From NCBI RefSeq assembly GCF_014633365.1, contig NC_068346.1:20651756-20715755 (forward strand): 64,000 bases of DNA, written 5' to 3'. The stretch comes from Diospyros lotus (Eukaryota; Streptophyta; Magnoliopsida; Ericales; Ebenaceae). A program made the position numbers and the translations under genes. This document shows positions 33,808-46,176 of this stretch, piece after piece. The notes under the pieces were generated by a model that made no database searches, had not been told where the DNA came from, and was given only the letters and a program-made list of their open reading frames with translations. The stretch's first letter is position 1, and the number at the start of each line of letters is the position of its first letter.

Positions 33808-36800
33808 ATTGGGAGCTATGTGGAATTTTATATAAATTTCTCTCTTCTCTTGTTTGATCTTATTGGTCTCTCTTGAGTTTCAAAATAGGGTTTGTTTCAC
33901 CCTATAATCCTCAAATAAATGATGTATTTTGGTTAGGTTTCAAACTATGTAATTTTTGGCTGATTTTGGGAAGCGTTTTGTTCGTCCGTTTCATTCTGGG
34001 TCTCAGGAGTTGACTTTTGAGAGTGAAAATTGACTCTATATGTCTAGATGCGGATCGATTAAAGTGATGAAGAAGTCGACTTCGACTTCCCGGTTTTAAA
34101 AGTTGACTTCTCGTTTTAGATTGTATATGCTTTACTGTTTTGAGCATAACTTTTAGTAGAAAAATCGGATTCGAGATCCATTTGTTGCGCTGTAAACTAG
34201 ACTCGATAAGCTTCAATTTTGTACTGAATTTGATTATTTGGCCGAGTCTTGGGTGGTTTCTTTTTAGTTCCAAAATATGTCTAGATGTGATTGAAAATCT
34301 TTTTTCTATTCTTCATGAAACATGTTGTCCTTATATTTGTGTACACCCAATGCATTTCAATCATTATTATGTGAGTATAATTGGTTTGTGCATGTCGTTA
34401 TAAGTGGTCTTATGCATGGGTTTTGTGTGGAGTACAATGTATTTGTTATGTATGGCACGGTTTTGAGAATTACATGTGATACTTAATACGCGCTGTGGAT
34501 CAAATCCGCTGGGATATCCCCTACAGTGATAAATCGAAAGCTCTCGTGGGCTCTAAAGCCAGACTCATGTCAAACTTCGGTGGGCCATAAGGTCGAACTT
34601 GTGTGAGACCTACATCCCATATTATGATTATGTTAAGTGGTATTATGGGAACTTGCATCTTATGTTCCATTCATAGACATTGTGGTTTGACTTAGCCTCT
34701 TTATGTATGCATGAGCGGGGATGTTATCATCATTTATGATTGGATCCTGTTACTCTTGTTTCCATTTAATTCTATATTATTTGTTAGGCTTTATATCTCA
34801 CTTATGTTTGCATGATTCCAAGTAAGGCAAGACTACGATTGATGATGAGTCTAGTAATGTGGGGTCCAGTGTCTAGACATGTACAGAGCTGTCCTAGAGA
34901 AAAAATCTTCGAGAGTTTTATCATGGTGTTTGGTTCTATGGATGTGTAGCCTTTATGGGCCTTGTTTTATCTTCTTTTGTAAAATTTCGGGTATATGGCC
35001 CATTTTATGTGACGGTACGATATCCAGTTTTGTTTATATAGTTTTGCTGTAATTATTAACTATTGTGATGTGTTCTCTTGTAACTCTAGCATGTATCATC
35101 TATTCTTGACACTTCTCCCTTAGAAACCCCGGCCGAGGAAGCAAGGGAAAATGTTAACAATAGATGGCACCTACTGGAGTTACAAGAGAACACATCACAA
35201 TAGTTAATAATTATAGCAAGACTATATACACAAAATTGGACATCGTACCGTCACATACAACGGGTCATATATCCGAAGCTTTACAAAAGAAAATAAAACA
35301 GGACCCATAAAGGCTATACATCCATAGACCCGGACACCATGATAAAACTCCTGAATATCCTTTTTCTGGGACAATTCTGTACACGTCGAGACACTGGATC
35401 CCACATTGCTAGGCTCACAATCAACTGTAGTCTTGCCCTTACTTAGAATGATGCAAACACAAGAGAGCTGCAAAGCCCAACAAGTAATATAGAATAAAAT
35501 GACAACAAGAGTAATAGGGTCCAACCATAAAGGATGACAACATTCCTGCTCATGCATACATAAAGAGATGGAGTCAAGTTACAATGTCCATGAATGAAAA
35601 ATAATATGCAAATTCCCATAATACCACGATAGCATAATCATAATACGGGATCTAGATCCCATGCAGTCCGTCCTTATGGCCCACCTGAGCTTGATGCGAG
35701 TTCGGCTTTATAGCCTACTCAAGCTTTCGATGTATCACCGTAGGGGATATCCCAGTGGATCCCCTTGGTAACGCACATTAAATATCACATATAATTCCTA
35801 AAATTGTGCCATGCATAACAAATACATCGAACTCCACACAAAACCCATACATAAGATCTCTTGTAACGACATGCACCAAACCAATTATACTCACATAATC
35901 ATGATAGAAATGCATGGGGTATACACGAGAATAAGGACAACATGTTTCATGAAAGAGAGAAAAGATTTTCAATCACATCTAGATATCTTTTGGGACAGAG
36001 AAGAAATCACTCAAAACTCAGCCAAATAATCCAAGTTTAGTACCAAATTGAATTTTATCGAGTCCAGTTTACAACACAACAAACAGATCTCGAATCCGAC
36101 TTTTCTACTAAAAGTTATGTCCAAAATAGTAGAGCATGCGCAGTCTAAAACTAAAAGTCAACTTTTAAAATTAAGAAGTCGACTTCCGGGAAGTCGACTT
36201 TTGGAATTGGAAAGTCGACTTGTTCATCACTTTAGTCGATCCAGCCAAGAGCTTAACATACAGAGTCGACTTCCACTCGCAAAAGTCAACTCCTGAGACC
36301 CAGAATGAAAACGGACGAACATAATGTTTTCTAAAATCAACCATAACTTACATACCTCAAAACCTAACCAAAATACGTCATTCCTTTGAGGATTATAGGG
36401 TGAAACAAACCCTATTTCGAAACTCAAGAGAGACCAACAAGATCAAGAGAAGAGAGAGATTTACAAATAATTCCACATAGCTCTCAATAAAGGTTTTTCT
36501 TAAAAAACTTGGGAGTTTACACCAAAAAACAAAGGATCAAGAAAAAAGAAAGGAGTATAACTTGCCTTAGCTTCTCTCTTTGACACTCTTTAGTCTTTCT
36601 TTACCTTCAACACTACTTGTAGACTGCCATACATAGAAATTTTCAACTCTTTTTAACCACCAAAACAGAGAAAAAATAGAGTTCTAGGCTAGAGAATGAG
36701 CTACATGATGAATTTCTTACCTTGAAGCCTTCTTTGACCTCCATAGCTGCCACTAGAAGAAGAGAACCGAAGAGGAGAAAAACCCTAATGCTGGAAGAAC

Positions 36801-37177
36801 TCCCCCGATGCTCCACTGCCTCAAAATGGCTCACTCTCCAACTTTGGTCCCTTTTATACTTTCTTCACATTTTGGTTTAATTTTTATTTCTCAAATTTTC
36901 AGCCCTTTCAAGCCTTTTTAATTTCCTCATTTGCATTTAATTTATTTACATTTCATAAGCATTTACCTTATATTTAAGCCACTTCGCTATTTTGACTTGC
37001 TTCATTCCTACTTTGACTTTGACTATTCCACTCCCTTTGCTTGCACTTTTTCTTTGGCTTGTCAACACTTCCTTAACCTTTCAAGCCACCTTGGATATAA
37101 CAAAATAATTTTCCAAGTTAATTTCCCACATGTTAAAAAATTCATCGGCCAGGGTTTCTAAGGGCAGCGTCATCATA
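33808..37177. repeat. Palindrome P2
   Basis: The left arm (33,808 to about 35,120) lacks its outer 660 bp. The right arm (about 35,140-37,177) is full length. The centre ACTTCTCCCTTAGAAACCCC is at about 35,110-35,130, and one stem strand is mutated (AAGGGAAAATGTTAAC). The right arm ends GCGTCATCATA followed by TACCT, the same flank as P3. GTCGACTT motifs cluster near 34,075 and 36,175-36,230. Confidence 0.87.
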
Positions 37178-37249
37178 TACCTTCTTTATTCTAAAGGGAA
37201 TATTCATCTTCTATGGACAAAATAATTGTCTATGACCATAGCACTTAAT
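37178..37249 (-). pseudogene. Copia gag knuckle scrap at the unit junction (C)
   Basis: On the minus strand it reads the residues after the zinc knuckle (HRQLFCP, MNIPFRIKK) and stops in the middle of the knuckle. There it joins gypsy sequence at about 37,249. The identical junction occurs at 51,147. Confidence 0.8.
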
Positions 37250-39238
37250 TGATGAACTGTTGGATAGTTACAAGGACTTATTTGTTGAACCCACAACCTT
37301 ACCTCCTACCCGAACCTTGGATCACTCCATCAACCTGAAGCCTAATGCGGAACCCATCAACCCAGAAAATCGAAATTGAAAAGATGGTGAAGGATATGCT
37401 AAATCAATCTTTCATAAGACATAGCCAAAGCCTTTTTGCCTCACCAGTCCTCCTAGTTAAAAAGAAGGATGAATCTTGGAGCTTTTGTGTTGATTACCGC
37501 AAATGGAATTCCTTGACAATTAAAGATAAATTCCTAATACCCTTAGTTGAGGACTTGATGGATGAATTACATAATGCCCATTTCTTTTCAAAACTTGACC
37601 TGAGGTCTAGCTACCATTAGATCAAAATGAAGCCTGAAGATGTCCCTAAAACCACTTTTAGGACACACCACAACCATTTCGAAGTCCTAGTGATGCCATT
37701 CGGGCTCACCAATGCCTTAACAATATTTCAGTCCCTAATGAACCAAATTTTCGATCGTTACCTAAGGACATTTGTCCTAGTGTTCTTTGATGACATCCTC
37801 GTATATAGCCCCGCCTTGGACAAACATAAATCTCACCTTGAAACCACCATTGAGGTTCTTAGATCTAACCAACTTTTCATTAAAAGCTCAAAATGTGCAT
37901 TTGGACATAATCAAGTCGAGCACTTGGGGCATTTAATTTCTTGGGCAAGGGTTAGCATCGACCCTAAGAAGGTGGAAGCTATGTTGGCTTTGCCCAAACC
38001 CACTACCGTGAGGGCCTTAAGAGGATTCCTTGGGCTAACGGGTATTATCGTCAATTTGTTAAAGGATATGAGACTATAAGTAAACCTCTAACATAACACT
38101 TAAAGAAGGGAAGCTTTAATCGGGGGCAGGAGGCCGAGACAGCCTTTGAAAAGTTGAAGAGGGCAGTGGGTAGGGTTTCATTTTTGGGGCTACCCAACTT
38201 TAACCAACCATTTGTGGTAGAAAGAGATGCTTGTGGGAGTGGCATTGGGGCAGTACTGGCTTCTTAAGTTTTAAATTTTTATTGCAACAAAAATTACAAT
38301 CTCAACTACAAAAGAAAGGGTGGCTAAATTAATGGGATTGGATTACTCAATACGATATCGGAAGGGCAAAGAGAATGTGGAAGCAGATGCCCTCTCAAGG
38401 TGTCATGAGGATGGGAATTTGGAAGCCATCACCATGATAGTACCGGAGTGGTGTAAGGAAGTGGTGGATAGTTATGAAGGGGACGAACGGATGCAAGAAC
38501 TCATACAAGGGCTGGCTGTGGGATCACAGGGAATGGGTGGTTATACACCAAGGGAAGGAATACTGTGATTGCATGGCAGGATGGTCATTAGCAGCAAGGG
38601 GGGACCTTTGGAAAAAAATATTACAGTCACTGCATGAATCTCCCTTGGGGGGGGGGGGGCATTCAAGGGTCCAAAACACTTATTTAAGGATGAAACAACT
38701 ATTTCATTGGGCAATATTGAAGACTAATGTGAAGGAATTCGTCTTATCTTGTGATACTTGCAAGAGGTGCAAGAATGAGAAGGTTGCTTACCTCGGGATT
38801 GCTCCAGCCCCTACCAGTACCGGACCAAGCGTGGACTAGTGTTTCCATGGATTTCATTGAGGGGTTGCCTAAGTCCAAAGGGAAGGATAGTGTGCTGGTT
38901 GTGGTGGATAGGTTCACCAAATTTGCACACTTTATAGGCTTAGCTCTTCCTTATACGGCCCAAGAGGTGGCCAGAGCTTTCATGGATAGAATAGTGGCTT
39001 TGCACGAGGTGCCGAGGGTTATTATATCGAATAGGGACAGGATATTCATTAGCACCTTTTGGCAAGAATTGATGAGGTCTATTGGGATAAAACTCCTCAT
39101 GTCAATTGCTTACCACCCCCAAACAGATGGACTAACGGAAAGAGTGAACCAGAATTTGGAAACCTATCTTACGTGTATTTGTGTTCTGCACCCTAACCAG
39201 TGGCATAGATGGCTTGCATTGGCCCTATCTTAGGTTTA
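37250..39238 (+). pseudogene. gypsy-2 pol, copy C (RT, RNase H, integrase)
   Basis: Plus strand. RT blocks: [62 protein letters not shown] and the active box FFDDILVYS (both Asp residues kept), LRGFLGLTG. RNase H is mostly deleted (38,080-38,320). Then comes IRYRKGKENVEADALSRCHE, the integrase zinc finger with H..GGGGH and CDTCKRCK (38,640-38,775), and the core MDFIEGLP, VVVDRFTKFAHF, ISNRDRIFISTFWQE, LTERVNQNLE. The second catalytic Asp (normally SDRD) is Asn; the Glu of TERVN is kept. A TAG at 37,618-37,620 replaces Gln in YHQ. The element lacks gag, protease and LTRs. Confidence 0.87.
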
Positions 39239-39974
39239 TGCAACAACTAAAGCACATCACTCTTTGAATTTAGCGATGCTTCCACATATTTTGAGCTCTT
39301 AGTATATTACCCTTAAGCTTACTCTAAGTGTCATGAGGATATATGACATTTATCTATGACGCTAATTCATTGGGATACTTAAGATGTCCCATGAAATCCT
39401 AGAGTAACTTATTGATATAAAAAAGAGCAAGATTAATCACTAACAAAACATAGTAAGGTTATTGGCACAACCTTAAATGAAGTATAAGATAATATAAACC
39501 CTTCAAATCAAAACTCAAGTACCATCACTTGAGTATACAATCATTTACTTAACAATACGATCTTGATGTCTAGCACTTAAACATTAATTATGAAATATAG
39601 AATACATTACTCTAAAACCTTGAGTAATACTGCCACATAAAATACTTAGTATATCATGAGCAAAACACTCGTGCATTACATTTAGAATTAACCCCAAAGA
39701 AATGCATTTACAAACACATCAACAAAACATATGGCTAAAACACTCTAGCACGTATGAGAACATTAATAGATAGAACATACTAAAGGATAAACCTATAGAG
39801 GTTTCTTGACTAAAGAACCTCGACATATATCTTATCAAGATAAGCTTAACATTATCCTGAATATAAAATAATACAAGACATATTAATAAGCTATGAGAAC
39901 ATAACATGATAAGACATTAAAATTTTGGCATAAATGCAATCATCATCAAAACATTTAGAACATAAAACTCAACT
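39239..39974 (-). repeat. Sirevirus-like copia 3' LTR, copy C
   Basis: 736 bp. It abuts the truncated gypsy-2 integrase at TTAGGTTTATGCAACAAC exactly as copies A and D do. The terminal CA on the plus strand is CT. Confidence 0.7.
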
Positions 39975-42366
39975 ATCTCCACCTTTTTGATGATGACAAA
40001 ACTTTAATATTCAAGAGAACATTTACCATAAATGTTCCACTAAACCTTCTCCCCCCTTTTTGTCATTAGCAAAAAGGATAAGAAGTTTGATACCACATGA
40101 AGCATGTGATTATGAAGAGAATAATCTTCTTCCCTTTTTAGAAATTTTCATTCTTTTGAGGAATAAGCTATTAAGAGATAAAACTCCCCCTGAGTTTATT
40201 GCCATTAGCTCAAAAAGGAAAAAAAAAAAAAGTTTGAGCATACTTTTAAAACTAGAGAGGCTCCCCCTGAAAATATCAATCTTTCTAAAAAGATTCTTCA
40301 ATTTTTATGAAAGAATGAAATAGAATTTTATTATTCAGAAGATGTAAGCACTTAATATTCTTTTCGAGAAGGAAAATACTATTTGACAATCATAAGGAGG
40401 CAATAGAAATAATATGAAATTCTCTCCCCCTTTTGAAATATTCATTCTAACACTAAGTACCAACAAATATTACAATAATATATATATATATATTTAACAA
40501 GAAGTTGATCAAACAGAAGATTTAACTATCTTCTTAATAAATCAAACCTTAGATATATTTAAATAGTGGATACAATTCCCATACAAATAAGCCACAAATT
40601 CAATTAACACTCAAGGCATTAATCAACAAAAGAAAATAATTCAAAATCATAAATCAAGCTTAAGAAAATTTAAACTAATATATCAAAAGCTAAAGTGTTT
40701 TTAAGCACTAAGATTCTAGTCCTATAATACTCGAGTGACAAGCTCGAGCTTCTTTTTGAAATATTTATTCTATCTTAGCAACTTGAGTAACACTTCTCCA
40801 TTACTCGACTAATATTCTATAGAGACCTATATCTATACACACTTACACGTTTAACTTCACATATTAAGCGAGTATCTTATGATACTGGATGGAAATATGC
40901 AGCACTGTAAGGATGAACTTGAAATCCACATTTCAAAACTTCAATCCATGAACAATTTATTCACTCCTAGGAGATTTTCCTCATTCCAAAGATTTCAAAA
41001 AAGATCTAAAATCAAATTCATTCAAGAACTTATCACAAAATATTATTGCACACGAAAAACCTGTTTTATCCTAAAATACACAAATAATAAATCCATTCAC
41101 AAGAACATATAGTCTCGGGACAAGCAATTTTCAAGCATTCAATTATATTATCAAAATGCATATTCAATAACTCCTAAATGCATCGAATTTTTTTTTAAAA
41201 GACATAATTGCAGCAAGTAAATAATTCAGAGAGAAGATCCTGATAAGGATTGCACACTCGATTAACTTTCATTCACTATTTGAGTGATCATAAACCAAAC
41301 TACCACTCAGTTTCAACACATTTGAAATATGCTACTCATGAGCATATGAATCCTAAGCAGTAAAATCAAAATACATAATCCTATAATGTAATTTTTAAAT
41401 TCAAGAAATGCACATACACCAAAGACATATCTCATATAACGTTCGTACACCTCATGTGTACCCAAATCAATCAAGAAACATATTCAAGCAGGTTTCAAAT
41501 TTCCCAAACATTTTCAACTAATCCTAAAAGAGATTTAATCACTTGATCGATCTTATCATTACTCAAGAGAGCTCAATCAACCTATCACTTAATACATTTA
41601 TAATTTCAATCACATAAACTGAATACATAAAATTGTGCCACTCATGAACACACTAAACATAGTCACTCACAAAGATTTTTAAAGCAGTGGATAATATTAC
41701 CTCTAACCTAATACAATCGTAGGCAAACCAATCATTTGACTACCACCTCATCAAAACATCAATATTTTCCACTTAATTATCTAAATGCACTTGGGTACAG
41801 AAATACCTTAGTCAACAAACAATCATTTTCATCATAATGCAAAGATCATCGAAAACGATAAGCATAACTTCACTGCATTCCAAAACATCAACCGTAGAAG
41901 ACGAACAAGCTAATTCAAGAATTTTATCAATCATACACTCAGCAAAATTCGTCATCAAAACATTAGGACGTATCACTCGATGAGCAAGTTCATTTAAGAC
42001 ATTAGAATATAATTTAGCATGTATTTTCACAGGTACAGACGTACCTCAATTAACACCATAAGGTCATATCCAAAACAATTCATACTAATGAGAAAAAGGC
42101 GATTTCATCTTCAAGGCTTTAATAATCAGCAAACAAAAATAATCAATATTTAATCACTTACGTAATCAAGGCAAACAGTCAAGGTTGAAAACCATATCAA
42201 CAAAGACATTTAAATTTAAAGAGATGTGAGATTAGAATATATTATCTGGGGAGATACAACATTTTCTCCCAAAGCTGAATTGTTTTAAGTCCCATGGATT
42301 GCATATAAAACTTATCTAAGATAAAGTACCCAATCATTTGAGTTCTTGAATTTTCTAACCTTTTTT
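39975..42366 (-). mobile_element. Sirevirus-like copia internal region, copy C
   Basis: The same 2.4-kb AT-rich unit with repeated purine-tract complements (near 40,050, 40,185, 40,262 and 40,425). It includes the conserved 72-codon minus frame at 41,812-42,030. No pol domains. It ends where TRG1-C begins after a T run. Confidence 0.6.
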
Positions 42367-42764
42367 TCTCATGACCCAAGGAACAATAGAAGGGCATCAT
42401 TGTAATAGGGTCGTAATGCTTTTTTAGGATATTTTTACTAGTTGTCAGAAGCACATGGATGTTGTTAAGAATCAGTTAACAGCTACGTAATGGCTATATA
42501 AAGGCTACTTGTAAGAGATATGGGACCATGCTTGAATTGATAATGAATATTCTCATTTCTCTCTCAATCTTCCTCACATTTCTCTCTTGTTTCTCCCCCC
42601 CCCCCCTCCCCCCCTTTCTCTCGATATCTCTCCCTCAATTCTATATAATACCTTTCCCTATTTCTGTCCAAATTCCCCTCTAAACATTTTGTTCTTAATC
42701 CTAAGCCTCTCGGATCCTTCCGATTACAAATTCCTGCCCTATTATGAGCCCTAGGTTCATGACA
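42367..42764 (+). repeat. TRG1 5' LTR, copy C
   Basis: TCTCATGACCCAAGG...CCCTAGGTTCATGACA; keeps the terminal ACA. TATA motif CTATATAAAGGC near 42,495; long C run at 42,595-42,614. The PBS TGGAATCAGAGC follows at 42,767-42,778, with one base off the Met-tRNA complement. Confidence 0.85.
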
Positions 42765-42838
42765 AATGGAATCAGAGCATCGTTCCTCGGCCATTTTCGT
42801 TGCTAATTAAGGTCCATCGGATGTCGATGGTTACTGTC
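42765..42838 (+). mobile_element. TRG1-C PBS and start of leader
   Basis: Matches 5251-5330 of copy A and is then interrupted by TRG2. The leader resumes at 46,177, but with about 650 bp missing. Confidence 0.8.
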
Positions 42839-43230
42839 TGTCATGACCCTGAGGATATGATTGTAATTGGGTGAAATCCATAGCGTATAAGTTGTAGAGC
42901 TAATTGAAGAAGTTTAGAGGTTAGGTGGGAATAACTAACTCTTGTATAAACAGTTAGCAAGACTGTTAGAGTAGTTAGTTGGTTGTATTTTCTGTTATTT
43001 CCTTCAATTGTAAGCCTATAAAGAGGCTGGCATAGTTAGAGAAAGGCAGGATTTGAATAACAATTGAATTTCATTTCCCTCTCTCAATTCTCCTAGCTTT
43101 CCCTCGGTTTTCTCTCTTCTCCCACCATTCTTTCTGTTCTCCTCCCTCTTTACCTCCTTTTCTGCTCTTTCTTCCTCTAATTCTTACCAATTTACTTCCT
43201 AAACGCTGGCCAAACCCTAGGGTCGTAACA
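42839..43230 (+). repeat. TRG2 5' LTR
   Basis: TGTCATGACCCTGAGG...CCTAGGGTCGTAACA, 392 bp, with TGT...ACA ends, GCCTATAAAGAGGC TATA motif near 43,015 and a CT-rich 3' part. Confidence 0.92.
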
Positions 43231-43232
43231 TT

Positions 43233-43244
43233 TGGTATCAGAGC
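43233..43244 (+). other. TRG2 primer-binding site
   Basis: TGGTATCAGAGC, a perfect Met-tRNA complement, two bases after the LTR. Confidence 0.93.
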
Positions 43245-44764
43245 CAATCATTCCTCGGCTGTGATTATGGAAACTTTAATAGCTGAATTCATATTTGATT
43301 CTTAAAAGGCAGTGATCAGGAAGTTCTTAGCAGTTAGCTAGGGCGATTCAGGCATTTAATTCCGACGAGCCAGGCGATTTTCGTTGCTTCAGGCAAGTAC
43401 AATTTGGCTTGGAATTGAATCGGAATTGAGAGGTGAAGTCGTGCGAAGCAAACATCGGCTCGGTATTGAAGGCGACATTGGCCAAGATAGTTCCGATAGT
43501 GATCGGACTTGAATGTTGAAGGTGACGCTCCTCAGTAAGGAGATCTAGGCATCCGATCCTAATCCTAGCCGCAATCTGGAATCGACGACAAACTCAAGTG
43601 TCCTTGATCGCCTCCCAAATCTGGTCGTTGCATGTGACCAGGGCGAGATGGAAGGCACGACTGAAGTAGACTAAGGCATCAAAGAAAAGCATATTGGAGC
43701 GATCGGAAGCTACAACGATCGCGATCAAGTCCGAGCAATCTCGAATCCGCTGTGAATCGAACGCGGAACAGGAGGATCGTGATCTGCATATGGCCATAGG
43801 CTATTGCTCTCAGTGACGAAGTCAAATTAGGTAAGGAGGAGTTACGCAACGAAAGTTGCTTCAAAAGTAAGATGGTGGACGGTGATTGGGTGGCGACAGT
43901 GACTCCAAGAAGATTGCAACAAAGCTGGTGGTTCTCCAGGCCTTGGACGGTGATCGGGTGAGAGAAGAAGGCACCGAATCCGGCGAGAAGAAAGTAGCGA
44001 TGAGAAGCAAAGCCTTGGGCCATTGAAATCAGAAACCGTCCAGAAGCAGATTTCCGCTAGTGGCGATTCTCATGTTGTCAATTTGCAGAAGTCGACTTGA
44101 AGGTAGAAGAGATGAATCGGAATTGAGCGGGCTAGGCAATCCAACCCAGCCACCAGTTGCAAGGCGGAATTGAACGCGGATTGGAAGATGTGTGAGTAGG
44201 TGAACTGGAAGGCCGAACAAATTCAATCTTCGGTTGCGGAATTGAAGTTAAGGAGAGAAGAAACATGCGGTCAAAAACGGTCCATAAGGGAATTCTGAGC
44301 AGCTGGATCAGGGTGAGTCTCCTAAGCGACTACTGTGAGGTGATTTCGGATGGAATTTCGATGACTTGGAAAAAGTGAGAGTCGGCAATTCACAAGAAGT
44401 TGCAACGAGAGCCAATCAAACTCTTAAGAAGCTGAAATTTGCAAGGTGACAGTCCTTACCTACTCCATCGTAACTAAGGCGGTGGTTTAGGGTGAGTTGG
44501 AAGCTGATAGTAGGCTGACTTGAAGGCCGAACAAACTGATTAGATTTCGGAAATTGATTTGGAGGCCATTCAGCAGCAACTAAAAAGATGATTCAGATCT
44601 AGGCTACTGCTAGGGCAATGTCTGAAGTGGATTAAGGTTGTTGAATTGGAAGCAGCAATTACATTGGCTTGGGTTGCTGATGTTTAATACCAGAATAAAT
44701 TTTCGAAGAGATCCTTAGAAGCTGAGCAAGAGGTTGTTACAGCAATGAATTTTCAAGGAATTGG
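43245..44764 (+). mobile_element. TRG2 untranslated leader
   Basis: G-rich, about 1.5 kb, no credible frame. It contains GGTGGACGGTGATTGGGTGG (43,874-43,893) and TTGGACGGTGATCGGGTG (43,934-43,951), the motif shared with the TRG1 and TRG3 leaders. Confidence 0.65.
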
Positions 44765-45778
44765 ATGGAGGAGATGGCTGATGGACTATGTGCTGCAACA
44801 AGGGAAGGGGAGGTCAGGTGGACTGACTTTGCTAAAGATCTGTGTGACCAATTTGGGGAGAAGAACATGATTGATGTGATTGAGGAGTTTAACAAGCTTA
44901 AGCAGGAAGGATCAGTGACTGAATATCAAGAGAGGTTTGAAGAATTAAGGGCATTGATGTGGAGCCTTCAGCTAGCCTTGTCAGAACATTACTTTGTATC
45001 AAGATTCATTAATGGTCTTGACGATGCATTAAGGCTCAAGTGTGAAAATGTTCTGCCCTACTACGGTGGAACAAGCTGCGAAGAAAGTGAGGCTGCAAGA
45101 ATTGGCACTAGAAGCCATTTGTAGAAAGCATGGACTACCACCGAAAAGTTATCGTAAGAGCAGCTCGCAAGTTTGTAAAGGACTATATGTAGCTAAAGGA
45201 GCTTTAACGGAAAAATCCGGGCTGGAACTACTTAACGACAGTTCTAAGGAAGCTGATACTGAAGTTGTTGAAGGGAAAAATGCAATCGATGAAGACTTAG
45301 ACCAAAGGCAAAAATTGAAGGCTGAAGGCAAGAATGATTATGAGGAAGCTGATTCTAAGAGAATGGCTTCCTTGCCTTTATTTTTGGAAAAGACAGAGGG
45401 GTCACAGGTTAAGGTAATTCTAGCCGAAGAAAATTCCCCTGCTGTTGTGAATAATTTTGATAACGGGCACTATGATAGTATTGCTGCCATGTTACTTGGT
45501 CTAGACAAGATTTGGAAGGTGAAGGAAGAGAAGGGTGCTTTCATATGGTTCGGGAGCTTTGATATTGTGGAAGAGGAGGTTGCAGCCATCTGGTTCGGGA
45601 GATTTGACATTGGAGAAGGAAGCCTTGGTATGGTAATTCTTAGAGTCTACACTCTGTTTGTGCAGGAAAAACAGAAGCAATAGAATGTAAGGGAAGACGG
45701 GACAAAGCTTAGAAGTAGAAGGAGCGCTAGGAAAAAAAAGAGAAGAATAAATCATATTGTTAAGGCCAGTATTGGATG
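44765..45778 (+). pseudogene. TRG2 gag-like protein
   Basis: Three overlapping frames make one product. The first (44,765-45,124) is a Retrotrans_gag core: WTDFAKDLCDQFGEKNMID, VIEEFNKLKQEGSVTEYQER, FEELRALM and HYFVSRFINGLDDALRLK. The second (45,042-45,683) continues VRLQELALEAICRKHG into an acidic, unrecognised region. It ends in a duplicated block, AFIWFGSFDIVEEE and AAIWFGRFDIGEG. The third is the basic tail RSRRSARKKKRR ending VKASIG and a stop at 45,776-45,778. Two frameshifts disable it. Gag normally forms the particle shell. No zinc knuckle or protease is present. Confidence 0.8.
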
Positions 45779-45800
45779 AAGAACGGTCAACAACTGTCAA

Positions 45801-45836
45801 TTCTTGGGGACAAGAATTGTTTGAAGGGGTGGGGAC
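45801..45836 (+). other. TRG2 3' hairpin and polypurine tract
   Basis: TTCTTGGGGACAAGAA at 45,801-45,816 (6-bp stem, 4-nt loop), then GAAGGGGTGGGGAC directly before the 3' LTR. Confidence 0.85.
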
Positions 45837-46176
45837 TGTCATAACCCCGAGAATATGATTGTAATTGGGGGAAATCCATAGCGTATAAGTTGTAAAGCTA
45901 ATTGAAAAAGTTTAGAGGTTAGGTGGGAATAACTAACTCTTGTATGAACCGTTGGCAAGGCTATTAGAGTAGTTATTTGGTTGTATTTTCTATTATTTCC
46001 TTCAATTGTAAGCCTATAAAGAGGCTAGCATAGTTAGAGAAAGGCAGGATTTGAATAACAATTGAACTCCATTTCCCTCTCTTAATTCTCCTAGCTTTCC
46101 CTCGGTTTTCTCTCTTCTCCCACCATTCTTTATGTTCTCCTCTCTCTTTACCTCCTAGATTTCTTCCTCTAATTCT
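45837..46176 (+). repeat. TRG2 3' LTR (truncated)
   Basis: TGTCATAACCCCGAG..., closely matching the 5' LTR until TTCCTCTAATTCT, where it is fused to the TRG1 leader (GAACGACTGGTGCAG). About 50 bp of LTR end are lost. Confidence 0.9.

Larger units (their letters stand above)
42839..46176 (+). mobile_element. TRG2: gag-only LTR retrotransposon nested in TRG1-C
   Basis: 5' LTR (42,839-43,230), Met PBS, 1.5-kb leader, a gag-type frame with frameshifts, a purine tract and a 3' LTR truncated at 46,176. No pol is present. The right end and part of the TRG1 leader were deleted together, so no target duplication can be read. The element is flanked on both sides by TRG1 sequence, which proves the nesting. 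Confidence 0.88.

Noticed and set aside
33911..34273. Frames of 60-120 codons inside the palindrome arms (for example 9349-9588, 33,911-34,273, 48,773-49,174)
   Set aside because: They differ between P copies, run in either direction and carry no recognisable motif. The arms behave as non-coding LTR-like sequence.
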